Shown here piece by piece: positions 11,153 to 20,992 of a stretch of DNA of 64,000 nt. Both the position numbers and the translations under genes were made by a program. Source of the stretch: Phoronis australis. Lineage: Eukaryota; Phoronida; Phoronidae. The stretch spans positions 740,053 through 804,052 of the forward strand of contig NMRA01000150.1 in the NCBI GenBank assembly GCA_002633005.1. The letters run 5' to 3'. Under the pieces are notes generated by a model. It saw nothing but the letters and a program-made list of their open reading frames with translations. It was not told the origin of the DNA and ran no database searches. Each line of letters begins with the position of its first letter. The stretch's first letter is position 1.

Positions 11153-12324
11153 CTCATCTAAATTGTACACAGAATAATCACTTGCACAGAATTCGAACAT
11201 TGTCTTGGGAATTTTTGAGTGAGTGGTATAAGCACTCCCTCCAGATTTCCCACTTCCTACTCATGTGCATACTTTTTGTGTTTTCACACCATGTCATAGA
11301 CATCTAAAGCTATTGCATACTGGAGCTTATGGGTTGAGATTCAGTGGTTACTGTGTCGTGTTATTTGATTTCTCATTGAATTACAGTAGAACTTGCTAAG
11401 TTGTATCCAGTGAGACTGAGATATTTCATCAAAGTTAGAGTTATTTGGAGGCGTTACTGCGGAATTAATGCTAACCTTTCTAAAGTTCCCACTGAAGCGC
11501 TACCAATTTAGAAAGTTCTACTGTATAAGAAGAGGGCAGAAGATTCAGTCTCGACTTCAGACTATGGCCCAGATTCAAAACTTTTAATTTTTTATGTAAC
11601 AGCCATACTGTTCAATGTGTTCGCTTCAAGCACACAAACTGGTCTCCAATGAGACAAATTCCTCTGTTTACCTAGGTAAACCATAAGTTTAACTGATGTT
11701 GAATTTAGAGGTTTATAATGTAGTCCTAGTTAAATTACACTTGTCGTGACCATGTTATCATAAGTGTCCAGATTGATGAGCATAAATAAATGCTGCTCGC
11801 TGTGTTAATTATTTACCATTCTGAAACCACAGAAGTCTATTCATGGAATGCCTACTTCGATGTTTGATCTTTCTATGGAATTTGTCACTACAACTTTTTG
11901 CAACTCGTTTGAATTACATAAAACTAGTTCCCGAGTCACAAGTTTTCATAACAGAATACATAGGTCATGTGGAGGAGTTGGCATTCCAGGGCTAAGGCAA
12001 CTGTTGATATCTATAAATGGGTGAAACTTTTAAGAAAATCCTTGGAACTCAAAAGTTTTCCTCATTTCCTGGCGGAGGGTAGAAAGCTCAGATGCAGGCT
12101 ACTGCGCATGCTGGAATGACAACAAGGGCAGTTTGTCTTGAGTGACCGTGTACCCATTTTTGGAACTGTCTGTAGGCCACGTGTCAAATCCTTTTATCCA
12201 AGAGTCTGTCATAGCCATCAGGATATTGGCTTTTGGACTGCAACCATGCAGTCTCCAAAACAACACAATTTATGTATACAGGTTTAAACCCCCATGCTCC
12301 ACAATACATTTTTTTCTTCTGTGT
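11153..12324. other. element interior, no gene recognised
   Basis: AT-rich sequence inside the large TIR element between the THAP-like exon and the end of the ballast-like gene. Short frames only; no transposase catalytic motif recognised. Confidence 0.4.
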
Positions 12325-12436
12325 TTAGTTGTCACGCTTCATTTCTTCATCAAGTTTTGCAACAACCTTGTCAACCTCTTGGCAACATACTCTTTCTTCA
12401 ACAACTGAGGTTGTCTGACAGTTGCCCCAGGTGCAC
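12325..12436 (-). CDS. ballast-like gene, exon 3 (cysteine cluster)
   Basis: On the minus strand a CATCTTGCAG acceptor opens an exon that continues the TG left by the upstream donor (TG+G = Trp). It reads CTWGNCQTTSVVEERVCCQE and then VDKVVAKLDEEMKRDN before a stop at 12,325-12,327. The spacing W-C-x2-G-N-C-x8-E-x2-CC-x-E matches the zinc-coordinating cysteine cluster of the P2X7 receptor C-terminal ballast domain. That family normally has a second cysteine at the position occupied here by Trp. A splice donor after MKRD is not evident, so the usual downstream CITEH segment is missing or lost. Confidence 0.55.
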
Positions 12437-13429
12437 CTGCAAGATGTGTCAACAATAATACATTATTTCAGTAAACATCAAAATTTCGAATTGAAAAATT
12501 TACCAAGAGTGCCTCTACCAAATTGAGGGGGTCTTCATACAACTTCAGTTTTCAGGAAAATTGATTGAAACATCACAACCTATTTATTTTTTGTACAAAT
12601 TGATCATATATAGTAAAGATATTTACTTTTCATACAAATGAATAGCGCTACACCCAAGGCAGTGGTAGATCATGCCCGGGGATATAGTAATGGACATTAG
12701 TTGTTTGATTTTTTAGCTGACCCTAAGACAAAAGGTAGTTGCCCTGATTCATTGATAGAGGGGACTGTTTTGTATGTAGTCGTGAGACCTCTTCTCCAAA
12801 TCTGAATCCTATCGGCACCCACATACCATTAATCAAACTAGACAATGACAATGGGGCAAACCAACTTGAAAAGCAGTGTTGCCACTCAAAGGGTCGCCCA
12901 TATTTTGAATATTACAGTATACATTAAAACTTCTTGATATGCTATATGGGCAATCACCAATCCAATGGTATGCTCTCTTTACTCTATAGAAACTTTTACC
13001 AGGCGGTTCCTACCCAAGTCGACTCGTAACCAAGCCATGTACCATATTTCATTTATAAATAATGGCAACATTGGGTCAATGTACATCGACATGAAATGGT
13101 TGTTTCCATTTCAAGCATGGCCTTACAAAATAAAACTGTTTTGGAACACATGTGTTGATTGTTATAGGTCCGAGTTGACTTGAGTACGAAAATGAAATGA
13201 CTTGTTCTATAACCTATAGAATTATGCCGTCCCCCAGCACCAAGGTGAGAAAGTCTAAATTATAAAATTGCAATTCTTTCATCCTCTTCTTTACAATTCA
13301 CAGTCGATTATTCCAAAGTGGTTCTCATTCGTTCCCTTGCATACATTTATTCACTCACTAGTAACACCCAGCTCAGTCTCTGAGAAGTAAGAGACAATTT
13401 TGTTCAATGCTTAATTGTGTAACGGGGGC

Positions 13430-14070
13430 GGTGTCTACGACCAAGGCGCCCCGATTTTACGAGCCCGGTGTGGACTGAGGGTGATATTGAAAACTAAAAG
13501 TTGGTGAATAACACATATGTTTATTGTAAGAATATATAACTACAATATCTCACACTTACAAGCAATCCAGTTGTTCCATGACTTAGTATCGCAGCGTTGT
13601 GATTTATACAGTTCTCATACACGGGCAAGCCAGTCGCTGATTAATAGTTGTGTGTGCAAGAACGGGGCAATTTGGTTATTCAGATCCGAAAGGTGAGATG
13701 CAATCAAGCTCGGGAGGAGCCCGAGAATTGCTGGGGCTAAACTATTGGCAACCAAGTTCGGGAGGAGCCCGAAAGCTGCACAAACAGTTGCAATTTGGTG
13801 CGAGTGTGTTGTGAATTTTTGCTTCTTGAACTCTGCGACTGGACTCCTCGTGTCTGACAGAGACAAAGCTTAAGTACACAATTTCAACCAATCAGACACG
13901 ATCTGAAGGGCGAGGCCCATAGCTCCTAGGCTCTGACCATATTTGGCCATGTCCAAAGGACTCAACATCATAGGAAAATTCCGTACGTAATACACAGCTT
14001 GACCACTAGAGGGCGCATATATCTTACTTACATAATCATGTCCAGGGCACTCCTGTTACAATTGCATGCC
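13430..14070. other. element interior, no gene recognised
   Basis: Non-coding sequence between exons 3 and 2 of the ballast-like gene. It includes a GGAGGAGCCCGA repeat pair at about 13,713 and 13,761 and a CCACTAGAGGGCGC match to the CTCF consensus at 14,003-14,016. Confidence 0.4.
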
Positions 14071-14074
14071 AGTG

Positions 14075-14135
14075 AAACCCAGGATTCGAACCTGAGTCTC
14101 ACGAGCTCAAACCACTGAGCCACACTGTCTACAAA
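14075..14135 (-). repeat. tRNA-derived SINE-like promoter (A and B boxes)
   Basis: On the minus strand TGGCTCAGTGG (14,122-14,112) fits a Pol III A box and GGTTCGAATCC (14,092-14,082) is a perfect B box, about 30 bases apart. Flanking CAGTG/CACTG can pair like an acceptor stem, but the anticodon arm is too short for a functional tRNA. This is most simply the head of a tRNA-derived SINE or a decayed tRNA. Confidence 0.45.
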
Positions 14136-14346
14136 TAATCAGAGACCTAACACTTTTTGAGTGATTTGCTAAAATGCAAGAAAATCCCAGTTTTATCACT
14201 GAAACTGGTATTTATCCACGGCTGAAACACGATTCACCAATGGGGATATGGGCGCCTGGGACTGACTGGTAAAGCACCTACTTTTGAATTAAAAAAGACC
14301 AAGTTATAATTCGCGGTTGTAGGATACATATTGATAATATTCTTAC

Positions 14347-14477
14347 CAATCACTAACATCTAATCGCAACTCCTGCGCACCTTCAGCCTGTTGACGTTCA
14401 CAGGACGAACCCGCTGGAAGTGAGTCTTCGGCGACCAGAGAAAGGGCCGTGAACGAGATCGAGGGAGAACGGCTGCA
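14347..14477 (-). CDS. ballast-like gene, exon 2
   Basis: Bounded on the minus strand by the acceptor CATCTTTTCTGTAG and the donor TG|GTAAGA. In phase 0 it reads SRSPSISFTALSLVAEDSLP followed by a Glu/Gln/Arg-rich stretch and ends LRLDVSDW. A tryptophan immediately before the cysteine cluster is typical of P2X7-ballast-like proteins, and the split Trp codon matches the next exon. The short intron (about 46 bases) separating it from exon 1 is a model choice; without it the frame is interrupted. Confidence 0.5.
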
Positions 14478-14523
14478 CTACAGAAAAGATGTGAACACAT
14501 ATTGTTCCTCTGGGATCTGTCAC

Positions 14524-14625
14524 CTCCACGTCCGAAAGGTCGGAATCATCTGAAAAGTCCACCTGTCCGTCCCTGTATCGTTCAAAGTATTCCTCATCTA
14601 CGCTGCTGTACTCACTTGGACACAC
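14524..14625 (-). CDS. ballast-like gene, exon 1 (acidic N-terminus)
   Basis: The minus-strand frame reads CPSEYSSVDEEYFERYRDGQ then VDFSDDSDLSDVE before a GTGACA donor. Its Ser/Asp/Glu-rich composition resembles the N-terminus of the ballast-like ORF in the TTAA element (minus strand from 20,658). No ATG is evident in this frame; the frame opens with GTG and a stop lies a little upstream, so the true start is uncertain or lost. Confidence 0.42.
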
Positions 14626-14639
14626 AGTGTTCCCTTTGT

Positions 14640-17600
14640 GTTCCCCAACACCACGTCACAGATCTATGTGTAACGAACGAAAATGGCGCCGTTTCTATTC
14701 TCCGTTACAACGATGGCGTTACAACACCACGGCACTAAATATGTACATAACTTTGTATAGCGGCGTACAATTCAGTTAATGTTAAGAATATAGCAATGAT
14801 AATTATAAATTAGAATTTAGACCATATTGTTGTTCAGATTGGTTTGGACATTGGAATTTCCTCTTTAATTAGACCGTGTTGTTCGACTTCCGACTGTGAC
14901 ATTGAACTTGCACGCCTGACATCAACTTGCGTGTTTACGAAACGTTTTTACTTTAAAACGTCCTGGTCTTTGCAAATGCCCTTGTTAGTGGCTAAAATCT
15001 CCCGACGACGTGTCCGGATTTTATTCTTGACGTGATGAAAATTATTTTTTGTTGAGGCCCCCATACACAATAAGCCACAGGTAAGTCTGTCCGTAGGATA
15101 TCGCGCGTTTAAAGTAGTGTAGATAGTGAACAGCAGCAGCCGAATGAGACGGAGCCAAAGTAAAACTGGTTAAAAATCAAACATAGCCCAAGGCCCAGCA
15201 CTCAGAAAGGGGCGCGGCGCACACGCAATTGTTACAGAGACATTGCATCCCTGTCCTATGTTGTGTAAGTGCTGGTGTGCTATAACACATATCAAAAACT
15301 AATGTACATCCACGTAACCACGTTTCACTACCTTTACAAATTGTCTGTTGCTCTCTGATAAGCATCGCAGATGCAAGAATCTCGCTAAAGAAGATAGTGT
15401 GATCGTGTGCTTCGTTTGCAATGCCTCACCATACGTCTGGACGTCTTCAGTCTAGCGTGTTCGTGAGATTCTCACCCTTGCGCTTCTGGTCGCAGACTAG
15501 GGTAGAGTTCAGTAGCTGTCTTGGGAAATACAAAAATCTAGCCAAAATCACGCTTTCAATTAAAAAACACAATGCCTCACGTAATTTCACGAATTCTTGC
15601 TTTTTAGCGAAGTTCTAGCGTTACGAGCTTTACCCCAGATGTAAACCTAAATAAGATTTAACTTGCGGCGACCCAATTTTGCTTGCTCATCCACTGGTCT
15701 GTGTACTTGTGGTCTTGTTAATTCTCACCCTGTACCGTCTGAGGTACAACACCCTGAACTCCATGGTGTCCCGAGATTAAGATGAATCCCGACAAGGACA
15801 CCGGGACCCTGTGGCACTCTCTGTCTGCGGCGACTAAGAAAATCCTCCACCAATCATTTCGAAAAATGGCAAGTCAGTTGAATCAGATTTGGTAGTCGTT
15901 GCTTCTTTTGGTCCTAGGGGTAGGCTAACAAGAATACAGGACCTGGAGTCCGATGCAACGGGCTTGGAACCTGATAGGTGTTTCCGACCCGGAGTTCCAT
16001 ATCTACTTTCCACTGGACCTTGTCTTCTTGTCCATGTTACCGCCTTCAGTTGATAGTTTTGAGACAAAAAAGAAACGTGATCTTAAACTACAGACCATGT
16101 TTTTTGTATTACTTAATATAGTTTTAGAGGCATTTCAGCTGTAAGTGTGTTTAATTGTGTTGACTGTTACATTGCTAATTATTATTGTTCTATTTTTACC
16201 CGAGGTGATGCCTTACTTGCAGCAAGGGTAAATAATTTTGGGAAGTATTACTAGCGATTTCCGTATATAAGTTGGGGAAACCAAACGTCTTATGTAAAAA
16301 TACACCAGGGCCTATACTCAGCAATGCCGAATACACGAACACAGTATAAATACTGTAGCTCACCCTAATTATATCCTAGTGGGAATAGCATTATTTTTAG
16401 ATTTCAAGCATGCATTTTTATTCTCAGATATGCATCCCAGGTATATTTTAGGGAAAAATTTAAGATACGCAAATTGGCCATATATTCTCCTGGACTTATA
16501 TACGGAAATCTACGGTGGATCTTCTTAAACCTGTCAACCATGAAAATTTCATTGAGACAGTTTTGTTCTACTAACATGTTCAACTAACATTCCGTTCATG
16601 CAAGTCGGTCAGTACGTTCGCATTTAAGGCGTTATTGCAACAGGTAAGTGTTGTTTTGATTTTTGTTTGGTGTTTCCATATTTTATTTTGTTATGTATTC
16701 CTGTCTTCAGATAGTCACTGTTATTCTTCAACAACATTTCTGTACTTATAATGAGACTTCAGTAAACTCGCGACTGTTCATACTTTAAATGTTAGCAGAA
16801 GTGTGTAATGTCCATCAGCAGAGACCTGTGGGAAGAACTATTTTCCGTAACTGTAGCAAATATATGACGAAATGAAATGAAAACGGTCGACATAGATGAA
16901 TTGTAATTGGTTAAATATACATTAAGAAAGAAAATTAAGTATATAAATAGTAGAATGGTACTTGAATTGCCTGGTTTACGTCCTTCATGAGTTCACCTGT
17001 CCCAAATTGAGTGCTTTCGTTTTTCTTTTCAGGTCGTCACTAGTCGATTCTTCTAACAGTCGTGATCTGCCCAGTATCCTATTGTATCAACGTGCGCAAC
17101 AACGGTCTTGGCAGGGGGTTGCACCTAGTAGACTCCCTTAGAATTAGTGGCGCAAAATCGACATTGGTGTGCAACAGGAGGCCGAGGGGGGGGGGTGGCG
17201 GCGTAAATTAGTAGTGACTGACGGAGACTGAGCTGCGCGAAATTGGTGACGACCGTGGACGGCGCTAAACTGGTGACGACCAGAAGAAACGGCCCTGTTA
17301 TCTTCCACGCAGATTACCAGAAAATGTTAACGATTATCAGTTTCATTTCATCCACAAACAGATTTCACAAGTCAGAGTTTTCACTGTGGTTAAAAACGTA
17401 AGCGAACCCAGATGTGTTAGGTCACCTCAGTTGCATGAAGACGCGCCAGTGTATCACTGAGTTAACATCGGGCGTTTCAAAGGCTGTGGATGAGAAAGGT
17501 TTTAATTGTAAAAAAAAAACGGTTGGGTGAATTTGATGTTGGTAGCATTTGAAATTGCATTTGCTTTCTAGACAACGCCCTTATATATACAATATGTTAG

Positions 17601-17900
17601 TTAATCGTGTCTTCAGCCGCGCAGCACTGTACTAGTCGACGCATTCCCATCGTTTGCCGCAGTAGGCCTAAACATGTAGAACGACAGCGCTTCTTCAACA
17701 ATTCAGACGACTACCAGGACGACAAATGGGGATCACGAGTCGATGAGAAACTACTCGTTTTATTATCATGATTGTCTTTGTAATCTATTTTGGGTAATTG
17801 TTCAATCGAAGTTTTCATGTTGAAACTGAGCTTTCAGTTAATATGGAAATAAACGTGTCAGAGTTAACTTGCGTTTCGGTTTGTAACCAGCAGACAATGC
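14640..17900. other. element interior, no confident gene
   Basis: No exon was recognised with confidence. Minus-strand 15,242-15,186 reads CLCNNCVCAAPLSECWALG, whose cysteine spacing echoes the ballast cluster (see findings). Local repeats of GGTGACGACC and a G-run occur near 17,185-17,285. Confidence 0.35.
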
Positions 17901-17959
17901 ATGGATACGTTTAATAAACATAAATATATGCTAATGTTCTTGTCATTGTTCGTCACTTT

Positions 17960-18470
17960 CTTCATTGAACTCGTTCCCACATCCATTACTGTTACGTTTA
18001 ATGCAAAATTCATTAAAATTGAGAAAGCGCATGTTTTGATGGTCGGGAACTCTCTTTGTGCGCCGAATACGCAAGTCCAGCTTTTTATTGGGAAACCATG
18101 CGTCGACAGCGCAAACTCGACATTTTTTATTGAGGAAACGCATTTTGTACAAAAGAGAATCGGTTATCTGTAACGTTTCATGTGCGTCAACAACGCAAAC
18201 CAGACCCGCTCATTGAAAAGCCCATATTTGTCACCAGGAAGACTCTTCACAACGCAGCCCGATATTTCAAGTGAGATAGCGCAGTTTTGAAAAGATTCCG
18301 TCACTTACCGAGAACGGTTTTTGAGCATCGTCAATGCAAGCCGAATATTTCATATTGAGAAAGCACATCTTTGAAAAGAAGAACCAACTCTTGTTGGGAA
18401 CGGTCTTTGTGCGTCGACGGCGCACATTTCTTAATTGGGAAAGCCAGATTTTCAAAAATTAATCGCTCAG
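17960..18470. repeat. degenerate tandem repeats inside large TIR element
   Basis: Roughly 90-100-base units share the order GGGAACGGTCTTTGTGCGTC, GACGGCGCA, CATTTNTTATTGGGAAAGC; at least four are discernible, strongly diverged. They end about 220 bases before the right inverted repeat and may be subterminal binding-site repeats of the transposon. Both strands stay partly open by chance. Confidence 0.5.
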
Positions 18471-18688
18471 ACCATTTGAGTCTCATTTACCTGCAATTAT
18501 ACTGCTATCAAATGACCGAGCCAGCAATGTTGATACTACGACCGCTCATCGAAATAATGTACACCCACGAAATTCGGACACTAGCGGAAACCCAAATTTG
18601 GAGGTCCGCTAAATTCGGACACCACAGAAATGATGTTTCGCGAGATTCGTCCAAGAATGAATTTTTTCTATTGGAATTAATTTTCAGT

Positions 18689-18711
18689 GTCCGAAAATCA
18701 CGCGACTTCAC
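18689..18711 (-). repeat. right terminal inverted repeat of large element
   Basis: Plus-strand GTCCGAAAATCACGCGACTT then CAC; inverted partner of 9,770-9,792. Additional GTCCGAA motifs lie just inside this end. Confidence 0.75.
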
Positions 18712-18713
18712 CG

Positions 18714-19020
18714 TCAGATCAGGCTCAACAAGTTTGTACCATTAGGGTGTTCTCCTGTTCAGTGACTAGGTACTGATACTATCTAGCTCCTTGGTTTACT
18801 GTCGAGCACAGTCTTTTGTCTGGTATGACAACATGCAGGCCAATTATCTACCAGGCTTATTACCAACCACATGTGAACACAGTCAAAACCAGTGCGTTGG
18901 TACGTTCGGACAGAATAGATTGTCTTAACTTCTGTTGTATTTGGGGCGATTTTGGTCTTTCAAAACTTAAACATGATCAGCATTTGACGAGGAATTCAGA
19001 AATGCTATTGGTTTATGTTC
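18714..19020. repeat. 307-bp direct repeat, right copy
   Basis: Begins TCAGATCAGGCTCAACAAG and ends GCTATTGGTTTATGTTC; same length and boundaries as 9,463-9,769. After its end the sequence continues as in unit 2 (AAACATTTATAACTC against AAACGTTTATAAGTC), showing that this copy adjoins the ancestral downstream sequence. Confidence 0.8.
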
Positions 19021-19262
19021 AAACATTTATAACTCAACTTTTTTTTTAACAGCACAGCCCAGTCATGCTAGGTAGGATCATATGCGAGATTAGCGCAATT
19101 ATCGAACAAAAGAGAGCTGACCCTCCCACCATAAATGCCAGAATGTACTTAATCACTCAGTACGGGCTACAGTGGTCATACGCCCAACTTGTTGTTGTGC
19201 TGTTCAACCGAACAAGTTGGACTCAACGGGAGTTTGTCATACTTCTACCAGTTGCCTTGTCT
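18714..19262. repeat. dispersed repeat family, copy in unit 1
   Basis: Member of a roughly 0.5-kb family also found at about 27,003-27,515, 42,180-42,690 and 52,310-52,795, with a partial copy at 9,463-9,769. Shared landmarks are CTTTTGTCTGGTATGACAAC, GCAGGCCAATTATCTACC, GCAATTATCGAACAAAAGAG and a hairpin formed by CCCAACTTGTTGT and GAACAAGTTGG. No coding capacity is apparent. Probably a non-autonomous transposon. Confidence 0.65.
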
Positions 19263-19300
19263 TAGCTGTCAATTTTATGCGTGAAGCATGGTCTGTAACA

Positions 19301-19304
19301 TTAA
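19301..19304. repeat. TTAA target-site duplication, left
   Basis: TTAA immediately before the left inverted repeat; partner at 20,993-20,996. The empty site in unit 2 reads CTGTAACATTAACATTCTGG with a single TTAA. Confidence 0.9.
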
Positions 19305-19462
19305 AGGCGAAGGCAACCTTTTTCCATGTCATTTTGAGCTAAAATAAGGTTGGTTGGTTATCCTAGACATATTTTCCACTTAATTACAGCTTTTCGTAAT
19401 TTTATTAAGTACTCGTCCTCTCTTCCGGAAGTGACGTTTTAGGAGGCAAGCATTTCGCGCCA
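19305..19462 (+). repeat. left terminal inverted repeat of TTAA element
   Basis: About 158 bases, AGGCGAAGGCAACC at the outer end to GCGCCAA at the inner end, matching the reverse complement of 20,835-20,992 with few mismatches. Confidence 0.9.
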
Positions 19463-19569
19463 ATTTCTTTTCATATAGTCTGACTGTGAGAGCTGCCGAG
19501 TCAGTCATTGTTCTACCTCGGTTGTGTTAAGTTCCGTCGTCGTTAGCTTTCATTTACTAGTCAGTCAAT

Positions 19570-20115
19570 ATGCCACACTGTTGCTGCGTACCAGGATATA
19601 CTAATTATCGGCTCACGCGCGCTTTGGGAGTACCTTTGCATCGCTTTCCGATGGATGACACGCTTCGCCGTACTTGGCTCCTTCGTGTGAAGAACGCAGT
19701 GTTACCCGTCCACGCAACGTACAAAGCAGTGGAGAATTACCGTGTGTGTGGCAAGCACTTTCTGCCGTCCGATTACGAAAGGGATTTGTTCGCTGAACTG
19801 ATGAAGGTCCCTGCGAAGCAACGTCTGAAGAAGGTTGTCATTCCGTCTGTGTTGATTCCTGGCAGTGCCCCGTCGCCACCCTCGAGAAGTGCGTGTTTGA
19901 AGCGAGAAACCTCGCGAGCTGTGGCCAGTACAGTGACTGGAGCCAGGGGAGGCACTACATCTGCTGTCACCCGTGCCTCCGAACGTACCCCACAGCGTGC
20001 AATTCCTGGAACCAGTATTGATTCGCTCTGTGCTGTTTTCTCCAGCCCAGAGCCTCTAAGCAGCCCTGCAGCGATATTGAGTAGTGGGAGTGATTACAGG
20101 CTCGACACCCAGTGA
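19570..20115 (+). CDS. THAP-domain protein of the TTAA transposon
   Basis: A 181-residue ORF starts MPHCCCVPGYTNYR, within the expected distance of the left inverted repeat. Residues 1 to about 75 form a THAP zinc finger: N-terminal cysteines, LHRFPMDDTLRRTWLLRV with the invariant Pro and Trp, and YRVCGKHFLPSDYERDLF supplying the C-x2-H end. The rest is Ser/Pro/Arg-rich linker. In THAP transposases this domain recognises the element's own ends in the nucleus. The frame stops at 20,113-20,115; the related continuation lies one frame over from 20,084, so a frameshift or a small intron separates DNA-binding and downstream parts. Confidence 0.8.
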   Translation: MPHCCCVPGYTNYRLTRALGVPLHRFPMDDTLRRTWLLRVKNAVLPVHATYKAVENYRVCGKHFLPSDYERDLFAELMKVPAKQRLKKVVIPSVLIPGSAPSPPSRSACLKRETSRAVASTVTGARGGTTSAVTRASERTPQRAIPGTSIDSLCAVFSSPEPLSSPAAILSSGSDYRLDTQ

Positions 20116-20389
20116 AGAGGACAGTTCGTCGTCCGGTGAACAGATCGGTGAGCCAAACTTTGATAAGTTTATTGTGGACTTGTCTAAAGTGTTGGAGCTA
20201 TTTAGAAGGTGCCAGGTGTGTGGCGAGGGAGTCACACGACACGATGTAAGCAGTTTGAGTACTCAGGTCACCATCCAGTGGGAGTGTGTCGCGGGACACT
20301 CTGGCAAGTGGGACAGTTGTTCCTCTGTCCGTGGTATGCCGGAGGTCCACTTAACCATGTCCAGTAGTGACTTGGCCTTGTTGAACTCT
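20084..20389 (+). pseudogene. transposase N-terminal region, truncated
   Basis: After an acidic Ser-rich linker (TPSEEDSSSSGEQ) the frame reads FDKFIVDLSKVLELFRRCQV, CGEGV, then WECVAGHSGKWDS. A K(F/Y)IV..S.LLELF..C..C block with a later C..GH....W is, as I recall it, found downstream of the THAP domain in Kolobok-like transposases of marine animals. No DDE catalytic segment follows; beyond about 20,390 the frame (open to 20,572) is the reverse complement of the opposing ballast-like ORF. Read as a deletion that removed most of the transposase. Confidence 0.6.
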
Positions 20390-20658
20390 GAACAGCACAA
20401 GCATTCCATTGAGGTAGGCATAACAACGCACACAGTGCATTTGCACCAAGATGTGTCACCACGTCTGTCCTCAGTAGCCGCCTCGTTTCTCTCAACAGCT
20501 GTCTGTGCCTGTGCGTACTCTGGCTCGTTATACTCGGGCTCAAACATGTACCCACCCACTGAATGTCCGTGAAAAAATTCCTCGTCACCACTGCTGTGAA
20601 CAAGGTCTCCGTCACGCACACTACTGTCACTGTGATACGGGTCACCGACTCCTGCCAT
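20386..20658 (-). CDS. P2X7-ballast-like protein of the TTAA transposon
   Basis: The minus-strand frame starts with ATG at 20,658: MAGVGDPYHSDSSVRDGDLV, an acidic Ser-rich segment, then EYAQAQTAVERNEAATE and at residues 69-91 TSWCKCTVCVVMPTSMECLC followed by CSE. W-C-x-C-x2-C-x2-M-P-T-x2-E-C-x-C-C-x-E is the zinc-binding cysteine cluster of the P2X7 receptor C-terminal (ballast) domain family. The similarity stops where the opposing transposase similarity begins; the frame runs on to 20,263 without family features. No membrane segments, so this is not a P2X channel. Its role in the element is unknown. Confidence 0.65.
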
Positions 20659-20834
20659 TTTCAGGTTACAACACGCTAAACAATCCCTAAATCCAACGTA
20701 GTTGAGGTCTCCACTAACCTATCTTGCCGCAGAGTACTCGCTGATGGAAAGTGGTGGCAACAATTGTTGAAAAACAGCACAAAACAAAAGTAGAATAGAA
20801 CAGATTCGCACGGTAAAGTCAACGCAAAACCAAG

Positions 20835-20992
20835 TGGCGGGAAACGCTTGCCTCCTAAAACGTCACTTCCGGAGTAGCGGACGAGTAATCTATAAAATTG
20901 CGAAAAGCTGTAATTAAGTGGAAAATATGCCTAGGATAACCAACCAACCTTATTTTAGCTCAAAATGACATGGAAAAAGGTTGCCTTCGCCT
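20835..20992 (-). repeat. right terminal inverted repeat of TTAA element
   Basis: Inverted partner of 19,305-19,462, ending GGTTGCCTTCGCCT at the outer edge. Confidence 0.9.

Larger units (their letters stand above)
9770..18713. mobile_element. 8.9-kb TIR element carrying THAP and ballast-like genes
   Basis: The segment is absent from duplication unit 2. Its ends are inverted repeats: GTAAAGTCGGGTGATTTTCG at the left, and at the right, read on the minus strand, GTGAAGTCGCGTGATTTTCG, each continuing GAC. Subterminal copies of GTCCGAA or TTCGGAC occur inside both ends. It contains a THAP-like exon on + (10.67 kb) and a three-exon ballast-domain-like gene on - (14.6 to 12.3 kb), plus an assembly gap. 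Instead of a short target duplication, 307-bp direct repeats flank it. Superfamily unassigned; no transposase core was recognised. Confidence 0.65.
19305..20992 (+). mobile_element. Kolobok-like TTAA transposon, internally deleted
   Basis: A 1,688-bp insertion flanked by TTAA on both sides, with inverted repeats of about 158 bp beginning AGGCGAAGGCAACC. TTAA duplications together with a THAP-domain ORF are characteristic of the Kolobok superfamily; piggyBac also uses TTAA but lacks THAP domains. It encodes a THAP protein and the start of a transposase-like region on +, and on - the start of a P2X7-ballast-like protein. The two open frames meet tail to tail near 20,390 with no catalytic core, so this is probably a deletion derivative of a larger element. 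Unit 2 preserves the exact unoccupied site at about 27,541-27,560. Confidence 0.85.

Noticed and set aside
10849-11307. Open frames across the N run
   Set aside because: Unknown bases translated as X; no coding information.
14075-14135. Functional tRNA gene on the minus strand
   Set aside because: A and B boxes are present but the anticodon arm is too short; treated as SINE-like.
20263-20385. Continuation of the minus-strand ballast-like ORF
   Set aside because: Remains open only because it is antisense to the transposase fragment; no family features after residue 91.
19305-20992. piggyBac transposon
   Set aside because: TTAA fits, but the THAP domain, long TIRs and lack of piggyBac-type CCC termini favour Kolobok.
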